From Nocardia jiangxiensis NBRC 101359 (GTDB taxonomy: Bacteria; Actinomycetota; Actinomycetes; Mycobacteriales; Mycobacteriaceae): a stretch of 43,373 nucleotides of DNA. Where the stretch lies: NCBI RefSeq assembly GCF_000308615.1, contig NZ_BAGB01000156.1, forward strand, positions 1 to 43,373, given 5' to 3'. This document shows, piece after piece, positions 8,408 through 14,843 of the stretch. The position numbers and the translations under genes are program-made. The notes beneath the pieces were generated by a model. That model did not search any database, was not told the DNA's origin, and saw only the letters and a list, made by a program, of their open reading frames with translations. The stretch's first letter is position 1; each line of letters opens with the position of its first letter.

Positions 8408-8878
8408 TTATACGTCACCATCGTAATCGTATATATAGTCGCCCGTTTCCTTGTAGAAGCGGCGCTGCGTATTTTCCCAGGCATCCAGCAGATTCTGCCG
8501 ATCTCCCTCGCCCCTGATACCGAAGTACGGGAAGTGATGGAAATAGTAACCGAATATGTGATTACAGTCCTCGATGTATCGCTGAGTATCGAGAATATGA
8601 CCGTGCCAGAACTCGTCCATATCCATATGGGGTGGCATGAGCTCGTCTTCGTACTTGCGGCGGAGAAACAGCCACGTCCGATACATGGGCTCGAAATAAT
8701 CCGCCATCCCATGCGACCAGCCACGCCCTCCCTCGTGCGACGGCTGGGTCAGACCTGCTTTGATGCCGGACAGATCGATTGCGTCGATGTAAGCTCTGAC
8801 CTCGCGGAGCCCCTCGATTCGCGCTTCGTGTAGTTCGTGCTTCGGCGCCAGACGCCGGGGAACCGCCGAGTTGATCAT
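8408..8878 (-). CDS. GRDP-like WHxH protein of peptide cluster
   Basis: A 156-aa protein with a motif-rich core: PPHMDMDEFWHGHILDTQRY (residues 82-101), EDC at 103-105, then HHFPYFGIRG (114-123). The pattern of a hydrophobic-acidic stretch followed by WHxH and a Tyr/Asp-Cys pair resembles the glycine-rich-domain-protein-like (GRDP, DUF1399) family, whose biochemical role is not established in bacteria. The clustered His, Asp and Cys residues could bind a metal. The N-terminus has SHEGGRGWSHGMADYF, also His-rich. ATG with GAGGAA upstream. It is the first gene after the precursor-like peptide and its hairpin, and is contiguous with the peptidase gene, so it is a strong candidate for the peptide-modifying or peptide-binding component. 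Confidence 0.75.
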   Translation of the reverse strand: MINSAVPRRLAPKHELHEARIEGLREVRAYIDAIDLSGIKAGLTQPSHEGGRGWSHGMADYFEPMYRTWLFLRRKYEDELMPPHMDMDEFWHGHILDTQRYIEDCNHIFGYYFHHFPYFGIRGEGDRQNLLDAWENTQRRFYKETGDYIYDYDGDV

Positions 8879-8905
8879 CGATATTCCTCATCTGATTCGC
8901 ATGCG

Positions 8906-8940
8906 AATGCCGGAGGCGCCGAGACGGCGCCTCCGGCATT
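8906..8940 (-). terminator. Perfect hairpin after the peptide gene
   Basis: Perfect inverted repeat with 15-bp arms (AATGCCGGAGGCGCC and its complement) around a 5-nt loop, beginning 7 nt after the peptide stop codon and ending 28 nt before the next gene. The stem is very GC-rich and there is no long U tract on the minus strand, so it probably acts as a partial terminator or as an RNA-stabilising stem. Either would raise peptide output over the downstream enzymes. Confidence 0.85.
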
Positions 8941-8946
8941 GATCGA

Positions 8947-9096
8947 CTACACCGGAGTGGTTCCGACGCAGTCACAGCGCATGACACGCGTCGACGGGCG
9001 ACGGGTGACGGCCTCGGCCGTCTTCGTGTTCGCGACTTCCACGATCTGGACGACGGCCGCATCCTCACTGGCGACGTCGGACTTGGAAAGCTTCAT
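8947..9096 (-). CDS. Putative RiPP precursor peptide (49 aa)
   Basis: A 49-residue ORF with a very strong ribosome site (AAGGGAGGG, about 6 nt upstream). The N-terminal part (MKLSKSDVASEDAAVVQIVE, then VANTKTAEAV) is helical, acidic-to-neutral and leader-like. The C-terminal part TRRPSTRVMRCDCVGTTPV is basic, with its only cysteines in a C-D-C triad followed by VGTTPV at the terminus. No signal peptide or membrane segment. It has its own promoter region, an operator-like repeat upstream, and a strong hairpin right after the stop, the classical arrangement for a highly expressed precursor followed by maturation genes. The core is probably the last 11-18 residues. I recognise no known RiPP class from the sequence. 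An alternative is a small regulatory or metal-binding peptide. Confidence 0.75.
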   Translation of the reverse strand: MKLSKSDVASEDAAVVQIVEVANTKTAEAVTRRPSTRVMRCDCVGTTPV

Positions 9097-9139
9097 GATT
9101 TCCCTCCCTTCGTAATTCGATGAACTTGCCTACGAATCA

Positions 9140-9169
9140 AACGTAGCACCGAATTACGTTGTCCCACAA
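9140..9169 (-). promoter_or_regulatory. Candidate promoter of the peptide gene
   Basis: Read on the minus strand, TTGTGG (9164-9169) and TACGTT (9140-9145) are separated by 18 bp, a plausible sigma-A-type pair for an actinomycete, about 45 nt before the peptide start codon. The -35 box lies inside the inverted repeat at 9152-9176. Assignment is by eye. Confidence 0.4.
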
Positions 9170-9176
9170 CATAATT
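9152..9176. promoter_or_regulatory. Inverted-repeat operator upstream of peptide gene
   Basis: Arms AATTACGTTGT (9152-9162) and ACAACATAATT (9166-9176) flank a CCC centre; 10 of 11 pairs are Watson-Crick, with one G-T. The AT-rich arms stand out against the GC-rich surroundings and overlap the candidate -35 box, so this is a likely repressor or activator site. I did not see another copy in the window. The cluster encodes only one regulator, a SARP-like protein; SARPs normally bind direct repeats, so the cognate factor may lie elsewhere. Confidence 0.6.
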
Positions 9177-9293
9177 AGACCCGATCCGGCAGCTGTGATC
9201 GCCGTGCGATCGGCGTGTGATCGCTCATTTCGAACCGCACTCGAACCTTCGACCACAGCGGCGTTCGGCAAGGCTCGGCCGTGCACTCGCGCA

Positions 9294-10052
9294 CTACTTC
9301 CCCCTGACTGTGCGACGTATCGCATACAGTGTGGGTAGGTGCGTGAAGGCCAAGTGCCAGAAGGAGACTCGCAACGTCGCATAATTCGCGACATGAAGGA
9401 GCAGTCCCGAGACGGACACCACTCGGAGCCCGGTCGGCCCCGACACGCTGATCGGTAACGCCACCAGTTCGAAGGCCAGAACCAGCCGTGCGAGCACCAC
9501 CGGATCGGCCAGTGCTGCCCACTCCGATACGCGATTCCACCGATACAGCGACAGCGCGTTGTCGATCACGTCGCCGGTCCGGAGCCAGGATTGCCTGCCG
9601 TGTCGCAGTTTCGCTATCGCGGATGCGAGATAGATCGTCGACGCCAGATACGCGAGTACGGGGACCCGACCCACACCATCGGCGCGCTCACCGGGCCCGG
9701 CGGTTTTCGAGGCACGCAGGCAGAGTGCGAACAGATACAAGTGCTCGGTGTAGGGGGCAAAGCCCTCGAGACGGCTCGCGGTGAGCCACTCCGCGACGAG
9801 AGTCAGCGCGATCGACCGTGCGCTGACGCGGCGAGTGCGCACGCAATCCCACGCCGCCGAGGCCACACCCAACCTCTTGAACAGCCGATAGGCGGTCGCA
9901 TCGCGGGTGCCGGCCATCGGGCGACACAGGGCGGGTTCGTCGAATACCCAGGGCGCTGGCAGGCTCGACGCGCGCGTGAACAAGGCTGCTGCGGCCGCTA
10001 GATTCGCCGCCTTCTCGTAGCGTTCGCGATCGAAGCTCGGCCCGACCCGCAT
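9294..10052 (-). CDS. HTTM-domain (vitamin K carboxylase-like) membrane protein
   Basis: Integral membrane protein, 252 aa from the ATG at 10052, whose codon overlaps the TGA of the preceding gene (TGATG), indicating coupled translation. Hydrophobic helices are visible around residues 16-26, 84-112, 128-146, 183-200 and 205-225. The diagnostic stretch is YLASTIYLASAIAKLRHG followed by WLRTGDVIDNALSLY, which matches the HTTM family (Y..ag..Kl....W..G.al), including the conserved Lys corresponding to the region of the catalytic base in gamma-glutamyl carboxylase. LLLHVANYATLRVSFW is the typical next conserved His-containing helix. It is much shorter than eukaryotic carboxylases. The substrate is unknown; association with a small peptide gene suggests a peptide-modifying or exporting role, which is inference. 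Confidence 0.75.
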   Translation of the reverse strand: MRVGPSFDRERYEKAANLAAAAALFTRASSLPAPWVFDEPALCRPMAGTRDATAYRLFKRLGVASAAWDCVRTRRVSARSIALTLVAEWLTASRLEGFAPYTEHLYLFALCLRASKTAGPGERADGVGRVPVLAYLASTIYLASAIAKLRHGRQSWLRTGDVIDNALSLYRWNRVSEWAALADPVVLARLVLAFELVALPISVSGPTGLRVVSVSGLLLHVANYATLRVSFWHLAFTHLPTLYAIRRTVRGK

Positions 10053-10552
10053 CAGCGCCTCCGCGCCAGAGTCACTGTGCACCGCTCGTGCCGGATTGCC
10101 GCCACCGTATCGAAGTCGGCCTGGTCGAGAATGTGAACACATACTTCGTTCGCCGTCCGCAATGGGATGTCCGTCGGACCCCAGACCTGGTCGAACCCTC
10201 GCCATCCCCGTTGCTGCGCCCGTATCGCGGCCAGCGCGAGCTCCCGCACGGCGACCTCTCCCATGGCCGCGGCTGTCCGGACGATGGATGTCGAACGGGC
10301 AGCTTCGAAAGGCAACAGATTGGCGGGAGAAACGGCGACCGGCGCGTCACCGATTCCGTGGAACACCATCACGGTTCGCGGCCGAGACCTGCCGACCTCG
10401 TATGCGAACATGTCGTAGTGCCGTGCCGGGATTCTGGACTGTGGGTATATCGCCTTCGCAACCGTCAGCAGCAGAAATAATCCGGTTCCGAACTCCACCC
10501 ACTCGCTACGAGACGTGCGGGGGCCAGGAAATCCGTAACGAAAACGCCGCAC
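10052..10552 (-). CDS. HTTM-partner protein, one membrane segment
   Basis: A 166-aa protein from a GTG start preceded by a strong AGGGAGGGG site. An N-terminal hydrophobic helix (FGTGLFLLLTVAKAIYP, residues 21-37) should anchor it. The rest is soluble, with HYDMFAYEVGRSRPRTVMVF suggesting a beta-rich domain, then a helical C-terminal half. Its plan (single helix, then a small domain, coupled to an HTTM gene) resembles the short proteins that often accompany bacterial HTTM genes, but I cannot name the family. The gene begins 24 nt after the transporter stop and overlaps the HTTM start by 1 nt, so the two proteins are probably made in equal amounts and may form a complex. Confidence 0.7.
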   Translation of the reverse strand: MRRFRYGFPGPRTSRSEWVEFGTGLFLLLTVAKAIYPQSRIPARHYDMFAYEVGRSRPRTVMVFHGIGDAPVAVSPANLLPFEAARSTSIVRTAAAMGEVAVRELALAAIRAQQRGWRGFDQVWGPTDIPLRTANEVCVHILDQADFDTVAAIRHERCTVTLARRR

Positions 10553-10576
10553 TCTTCACCCCTCCCTGATCCGGTT

Positions 10577-11986
10577 TCAACCATTGGTCTCGACGCTCTC
10601 CAGCCCACGCTCGACACCGGTACGGTCCGCTCGTGCCATCCGGCGGTATTCGACAACTATATAGATCACGACCCCGGCACCGATGGCAGTCGTGATCTTC
10701 ACCGCATCGAGTCGAATGAACGAGCTGTCCACCCAGACAAAGGAGTTCGCGGCCGCCACGAGTAACCCGCCGAGTGCGATATTGATCTGCATTGCGCTCG
10801 ACGAGACGATGTCGACCAATGTGAAAGTCCTGACCCGATGCTCCGGGAGCACGGTATCCAACTCGATGGTCTTCGTTGCTATGGCGAATGCAGATTTGGA
10901 TATCTGGAAGACGACGACGAGCAACGAGAACAGCACTATTGCCGGAATTGTGGTACCGATCCTCGGGAGAAATGTCCAGAGGATCATTTCGGCACACAGT
11001 CCACCGCCGACTGCGACCAGAGCACGGTTCGCCCCGACAGTCGAGATGAGCCGACCTGCTATCGGCAGGCACAACAGCGAAGCGCCGACACGCAAGGTCA
11101 GCACCGCGCCGACCACGGTGCTGGGCACCCGCAGGACGGTCGTCGCGTATATCGCCAACAGCGGTACACCGATCTGGAACTGCACAGCCTGAGCCAGCAG
11201 GATGACCCGATAGTCACGTTCGGCCGCGATGTCGCGCCAGCCGACTCGGGGACCGGATTCCCTGGTCCGCGGCCCGACGCGGGGATCGGGCAGTCGGCGA
11301 AAAACCAGTATCGACGCGATGGCGTACAGCACACAGTAGATGAGGACAATTCGATAGAAGGTCTCGGTGACCTTGCCGCCGAACATGGTGGTCTGCACAA
11401 TGAACGCAATCATCGCGGTGCCCTGTGAGGCGAACCCGGATATCGAAATGTACAAAGGTCGAGTCCTGGTCTCGGTGAACTCCGCGGCCCAGGCGCCCCA
11501 CGCCGCCCCGAAGGAAATCGATATCGCAATCTCGGCCAGCGTCGCACCGGTAACCACACAGACCGCGCCGCCGGTCCGGGATATAGATACCACCTGACCG
11601 GCGACGAACATCAGCAGCAATGCGGGCAGGAACAGCGCGGCGCCGACGATCATCATCCACCGATGCCCGATCCTGTCGATGATCCGCGGGGCGAGGAACT
11701 GCAGCGGAATACTGGCGATCATCGCCAGCGCGACGACGGTTATCAGGCCGGAGCTGTACCCGAGCGTCTGTGTGACGTACAGCTGAAATATATCGGCCGA
11801 CATTCCGCCCGTTGCGTAACTGAATACAATCAGGCCGGAAGCCGGTACAAGCGATTGTTTGGATGCCGTTCCCAACTCGGACAGACCGGCAGATGGCGAA
11901 CTCAGGAAGACCAACTCCTCGTTCTCGCCGGCACGCGTTCGGAGAGGCCGTGCACCAGCCCCCGCTCGGAGTTGCCCGCCTTCCAC
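10577..11986 (-). CDS. MFS transporter of peptide cluster
   Basis: Major facilitator superfamily protein, up to 469 aa, with about 12 hydrophobic helices beginning at SLVPASGLIVFSYATGG. The loop between helices 2 and 3 has the shape of the MFS signature (FLAPRIIDRIGHRWMM), and its repeat in the second half is IAGRLISTVGANRA. Probably an exporter of the cluster product or an immunity pump; the substrate is inferred only from context. The start is uncertain: the ATG at 11986 overlaps the regulator gene by 85 nt, and a non-ATG start nearer 11905, just after a GAGGAG site, is possible because the first 40 residues are not membrane-like. Confidence 0.85.
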   Translation of the reverse strand: MEGGQLRAGAGARPLRTRAGENEELVFLSSPSAGLSELGTASKQSLVPASGLIVFSYATGGMSADIFQLYVTQTLGYSSGLITVVALAMIASIPLQFLAPRIIDRIGHRWMMIVGAALFLPALLLMFVAGQVVSISRTGGAVCVVTGATLAEIAISISFGAAWGAWAAEFTETRTRPLYISISGFASQGTAMIAFIVQTTMFGGKVTETFYRIVLIYCVLYAIASILVFRRLPDPRVGPRTRESGPRVGWRDIAAERDYRVILLAQAVQFQIGVPLLAIYATTVLRVPSTVVGAVLTLRVGASLLCLPIAGRLISTVGANRALVAVGGGLCAEMILWTFLPRIGTTIPAIVLFSLLVVVFQISKSAFAIATKTIELDTVLPEHRVRTFTLVDIVSSSAMQINIALGGLLVAAANSFVWVDSSFIRLDAVKITTAIGAGVVIYIVVEYRRMARADRTGVERGLESVETNG

Positions 11987-12531
11987 GCAACCTGCCGAGC
12001 GAGCGCATCGTCTCCCGACGCAATCGCCGCTTCGGTGAGTTCCCGATCGATTCTGGCACGGGTTTCGATAATCGCCCGGGTGTGGCTGTTCACGAGCAGT
12101 GGTCCGCCGTACAACCGCAGCGCTGTGTGCACATCACCGATATGTAGTGCTTCGAGAAGTTCGACGGCGTCGACGGTCACCTCCGTGACGAGGTGGTAGC
12201 TCGTTCGGAACGAAATGAACTCGGTATCGATGCCCAGCTGCCTGGCGCGATACGCGAGAGTCGGGATCGCGGATTTGGACGCCTGGCCGGAACAGAGATT
12301 TCCGACCAGCGACGAGGCCCGGCATTCCCCTCCGTTGAATACGAGTGCCAGCACGAACTCCAACGTTCTGGTGGACGTGACCCTCCTGCCGTTCACCAGC
12401 TGATCGCCGAGAACAACGAGGCGGCAACCGGATCGGGCAACCGGCTCACCGGCCTCCCGGTCCACGCGCATGCCGTCGCGACGGAGGCCGAACTCGTTCA
12501 GTGCAACACCGGACGGCAAAACACCTTGCAT
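11902..12531 (-). CDS. SARP/BTAD-like cluster regulator
   Basis: A 209-aa protein with the layout of a short SARP regulator. Residues about 35-115 fit a winged-helix OmpR-like domain (VLGDQLVNGRRVTSTRTLEF as the early helix, TLAYRARQLGIDTEFISF as the recognition/wing region with the usual 'RxxLG' flavour). Residues about 118-180 match the BTAD start: VTVDAVELLEALHIGDVHTA, then LRLYGGPLLVNSH and IASGDDALARQV. A full BTAD is about 150 aa, so this one is abbreviated. The ATG follows GGGGAG by 7 nt. First gene of the cluster in transcription order, so a pathway-specific activator is likely. DNA-binding residues are divergent, which lowers certainty about the sites it reads. Confidence 0.7.
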   Translation of the reverse strand: MQGVLPSGVALNEFGLRRDGMRVDREAGEPVARSGCRLVVLGDQLVNGRRVTSTRTLEFVLALVFNGGECRASSLVGNLCSGQASKSAIPTLAYRARQLGIDTEFISFRTSYHLVTEVTVDAVELLEALHIGDVHTALRLYGGPLLVNSHTRAIIETRARIDRELTEAAIASGDDALARQVAWKAGNSERGLVHGLSERVPARTRSWSS

Positions 12532-12692
12532 CAGAGCACTCCCCGCCTACCGAATCGGCCCATTCCGGAACCGATCGAATCCATGCCCCGAACAGTAGGT
12601 AGACGGTCGATTCACGGCAACTGACAGTGCGACATCGATGGTGTTTGCCGAGATCAGCCCAACTGGCGGAGTGTCCGGTCCGAACATGGGGG

Positions 12693-12897
12693 TCACTCGG
12701 CCATCGCCGGCTCGACTGCCGCGAGGGCGTCGGTCCGTTCACCGCGGCCGGCAGCTTCCGCCCGCCGCAGCGCAGATTTCAACGCGGGCGCACGCGCGGC
12801 CCGCAACTCGGCAACCTCCTCCACATACCGCCAGGCAGTGGTCGCCGACACCGCGAATCCGGCGCGGCAACGGCAGCGCGGCACGGTAGAAAAGCAT
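12693..12897 (-). pseudogene. IS5-type transposase remnant
   Basis: MLFYRAALPLP at the 5' end matches the usual start of a common actinobacterial DDE transposase. After a frame change the sequence continues as GFAVSATTAWRYVEEVAELR and AARAPALKSALRRAEAAG, the helix-turn-helix segment of the same protein. About 50 residues between the two are missing, as is the whole catalytic DDE domain. This is a short decayed fragment; no terminal inverted repeats were found. Confidence 0.7.
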
Positions 12898-13105
12898 TCG
12901 AAGCCCTTGCGTTACAGCGGTTTCGGTCGACAGCTGTACCACTGGGGGCTTCACCCATCTCTACAGCGACGTGCTAAGTTCACGACATCTGAAATATGAG
13001 ATGGGGTATGAGGTGACACAGGCGGGGGAATCGCAGCACGACCCACAACTGCCCATCCTTATCTCCAGGCTCTGGCGATCGGAACTGGCCACAGGCGGGA
13101 TCATC

Positions 13106-13258
13106 CACGAACGAACCCGCCCCTACCGATCCGAAACCGAACGCCGCGCCGCCTGCACCGACCGGCTCCACACCTACAATCACCACCGCGGCCACACTGC
13201 CCTCGGCGGACACCCACCAGCCAGCCGCGCCCCCAACCTCTCAGGTCAGTGCCCTTAG
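13106..13258 (+). pseudogene. IS481-type transposase 3' remnant
   Basis: Encodes RTRPYRSETERRAA, then LHTYNHHRGHTALGGHPPAS and PNLSGQ, the well-known C-terminal end of IS481-family integrase-core transposases. Everything upstream, including the first two catalytic aspartates, is absent. The remnant ends at the 3' end of the neighbouring MarR gene, with a 4-bp overlap, so the insertion or deletion junction lies there. Together with the nearby IS5-type fragment it marks a recombination scar beside the peptide cluster. Confidence 0.85.
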
Positions 13259-13722
13259 CCGTGGGACGTACCCGCGGAGCTGATTTCCCCTGCCGCCTGT
13301 TGGAGGGCGTCGGCCGCGCGGGCGAAGTAGTCGAACAGGAACTCGCGCTGTTCGGGTGAATACCCGCCGATGATCTCGCCGATCTTCCGACGGGCCGGCG
13401 CGAGCACTGTGTCGAGGTCCGCGGGCTGGGCGATCGGTTCGACGATGACCTTGCGGCGGTCGCCGGGATCGGTGGCGCGGCGCACATAACCGGCCTGTTC
13501 GAGGCGGTCGATGAGTCTGGTGGTGGGTCCGGTGGTGAGGCCCGTGCGGGTGCCGAGTTCGCCGGGTGTCATAGCTCCGCTCAGTTCCAGGATGTTGAGG
13601 GCGTACAGGTCGGTGGCGCCCAGTCCGACAGCCTTGGCGCCCGCTTGAGCATGCAGCACAACGGAACTCAGATACCGCCGAAAGACCTGGCCTTCGTTGT
13701 CTTCTCGACCTTCTGTTGACAC
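13255..13722 (-). CDS. MarR family transcriptional regulator
   Basis: A 155-aa protein from the GTG at 13722. It shows the winged HTH of MarR regulators: LGATDLYALNILELSGAMTP, GELGTRTGLTTGPTTRLIDR as recognition helix, and a wing DPGDRRKVIV. Helices at both ends (FRRYLSSVVLHAQAG and FLFDYFARAADALQQAAG) form the dimer interface. The upstream ribosome site is weak and the open frame continues upstream to 13842, so the start is uncertain. It is divergent from the SgcJ-like gene and the SDR remnant, which it may once have regulated. Its 3' end touches an IS481 remnant but the coding region looks intact. Confidence 0.82.
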   Translation of the reverse strand: MSTEGREDNEGQVFRRYLSSVVLHAQAGAKAVGLGATDLYALNILELSGAMTPGELGTRTGLTTGPTTRLIDRLEQAGYVRRATDPGDRRKVIVEPIAQPADLDTVLAPARRKIGEIIGGYSPEQREFLFDYFARAADALQQAAGEISSAGTSHG

Positions 13723-13880
13723 GGTGCACACCGGGGCGACCGGTACGACGGCGAGCGCCCGAGCGAGCTCCGAGACGTTGTGGCACGAACGGAAACCGCG
13801 CGGGGTGCATGTCCCGGCCTTGTGCCCGGGTGTCAGGCGCACCGCCTCGCAAACCGCTCACGATGTACCGTCCCGGCTGG

Positions 13881-14032
13881 TCCAGACACCTCGCGAAGTA
13901 GTTGATCGCGCCCGGAAAGCGCTGTCCGACAGGTCCGGTCCGGTCGTGCTCACCAGCCGCGCCAATCAATTGTTCACTGCCGCACTGCGGCTCATTCCAC
14001 GCGATGCCGCCCTGGCCCTGCTCGCTCACTGA
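13881..14032 (+). pseudogene. Short-chain dehydrogenase 3' remnant
   Basis: The translation TPREVVDRARKALSDRSGPV, then VLTSRANQLFTAALRLIPRD and a stop, resembles the C-terminal end of SDR proteins of the 'ALRRGRPVVVPG.RNRLL..L.RLLPR' type. The Rossmann domain and catalytic residues are missing. The stop lies 11 nt before the SgcJ-like gene, so the two were probably an operon before the rearrangement that also left the transposase remnants. Confidence 0.5.
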
Positions 14033-14043
14033 AAGGAAACACC

Positions 14044-14487
14044 ATGAACGCCACCACCGACACCGCCGACATTCGCTCCCTCATCGAGCGCAGCGCCGAC
14101 GCCTGGAACCGCGGCGACGGCAACGCCTACGGTGAATGCTTCACCGCCGATGCCACCGACGTCACCTATACGGGCACCGTCTACCACGGCGGCGCGGAGA
14201 TCGGCCGCGGCCACCAGGCACTGTTCGACAGCTTCCTGAAAGACACCCGGCTCACCGTCGAGATCATTGAAATCCGCAGGTACGGAGACGATACCGCGAT
14301 TGTGGTGACGCGCGGCGAGTCCTCGAAGAAGGCGCCCAAGCTGCTGGGCAAGCTCGCCACCTACACAGTGGTCCGCGATACCGACCGCCAGTGGCGGATC
14401 GCGGCGGTGCAGAAGACCCAGCGCAAGCGGCTCATGGAGGCGCTCACCTTCACATTCCAACCCGCCTCCCGACCGGCCGCCCGCTGA
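14044..14487 (+). CDS. SgcJ/EcaC-like SnoaL-fold protein
   Basis: A 147-aa member of the SnoaL/NTF2-like group. The hallmark N-terminus is DIRSLIERSADAWNRGDGNAY followed by ADATDVTYTGTVYHG, matching SgcJ/EcaC-type proteins, with GRGHQALFDSFLK and the late strands TAIVVTRGES and YTVVRDTDRQWRIAAVQ. Such proteins act as small cyclases, isomerases or binding proteins; the substrate is unknown. ATG after GAAAGGAAAC. It follows the SDR remnant and its stop overlaps the start of a broken NAD(P)-binding protein gene, so it is the only intact gene of an otherwise decayed operon. Confidence 0.8.
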   Translation: MNATTDTADIRSLIERSADAWNRGDGNAYGECFTADATDVTYTGTVYHGGAEIGRGHQALFDSFLKDTRLTVEIIEIRRYGDDTAIVVTRGESSKKAPKLLGKLATYTVVRDTDRQWRIAAVQKTQRKRLMEALTFTFQPASRPAAR

Positions 14488-14760
14488 TGAGCACCATCGC
14501 AGTCATCGGGGCCACCGGCCGCGGACCCACCACGCTCTACTCCGACACCACCGCCGCGATCATCACGGTCCTGCCGCCGAGAGCCGTCTGCTCGTCATCT
14601 CCTCAGCCGGACTGAGCATTCCCCTCGACGCAGGCTTCATCGCCAGGCTCCTCATCCGACTGCTCCACCGGTGTATACCGATATGCAACGGATGGAACAG
14701 CAACTCCTACACTCGGGCAGACCCCGTCGATTCGGCCGAACGCCGCATCAAGTGACGCCA
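14487..14760 (+). pseudogene. NAD(P)-binding oxidoreductase, degraded
   Basis: Begins with an ATG and MSTIAVIGATGR, the nucleotide-binding strand of NmrA/atypical SDR proteins, then loses the frame. Later frames give RLLVISSAGLSIPLDAGFIA followed by RLLIRLL, and then YTDMQRMEQQLLHSG, both standard parts of this family (SSAGL, then 'Y.D...ME..L..SGLDWT'). Several frameshifts and large deletions leave under half of the usual 210 aa. An intact relative of the same superfamily lies at 19852-20553. Confidence 0.75.
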
Positions 14761-14843
14761 CAGCCGCATGTTCGATCACCACTGGATGCACTCACCGGCA
14801 CTCGGTCCTTCCGGTTGGTCGCCGAGCCGCCGACGACTTCGCC

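Noticed and set aside
8837..9115. Plus-strand 92-aa ORF over the peptide gene
   Set aside because: It reads through the hairpin and lacks a ribosome site; the minus-strand peptide with its strong site explains the region.
10053..10205. Longer HTTM start at 10205
   Set aside because: It would overlap the partner gene by 150 nt, while the TGATG coupling at 10052 gives a normal start.
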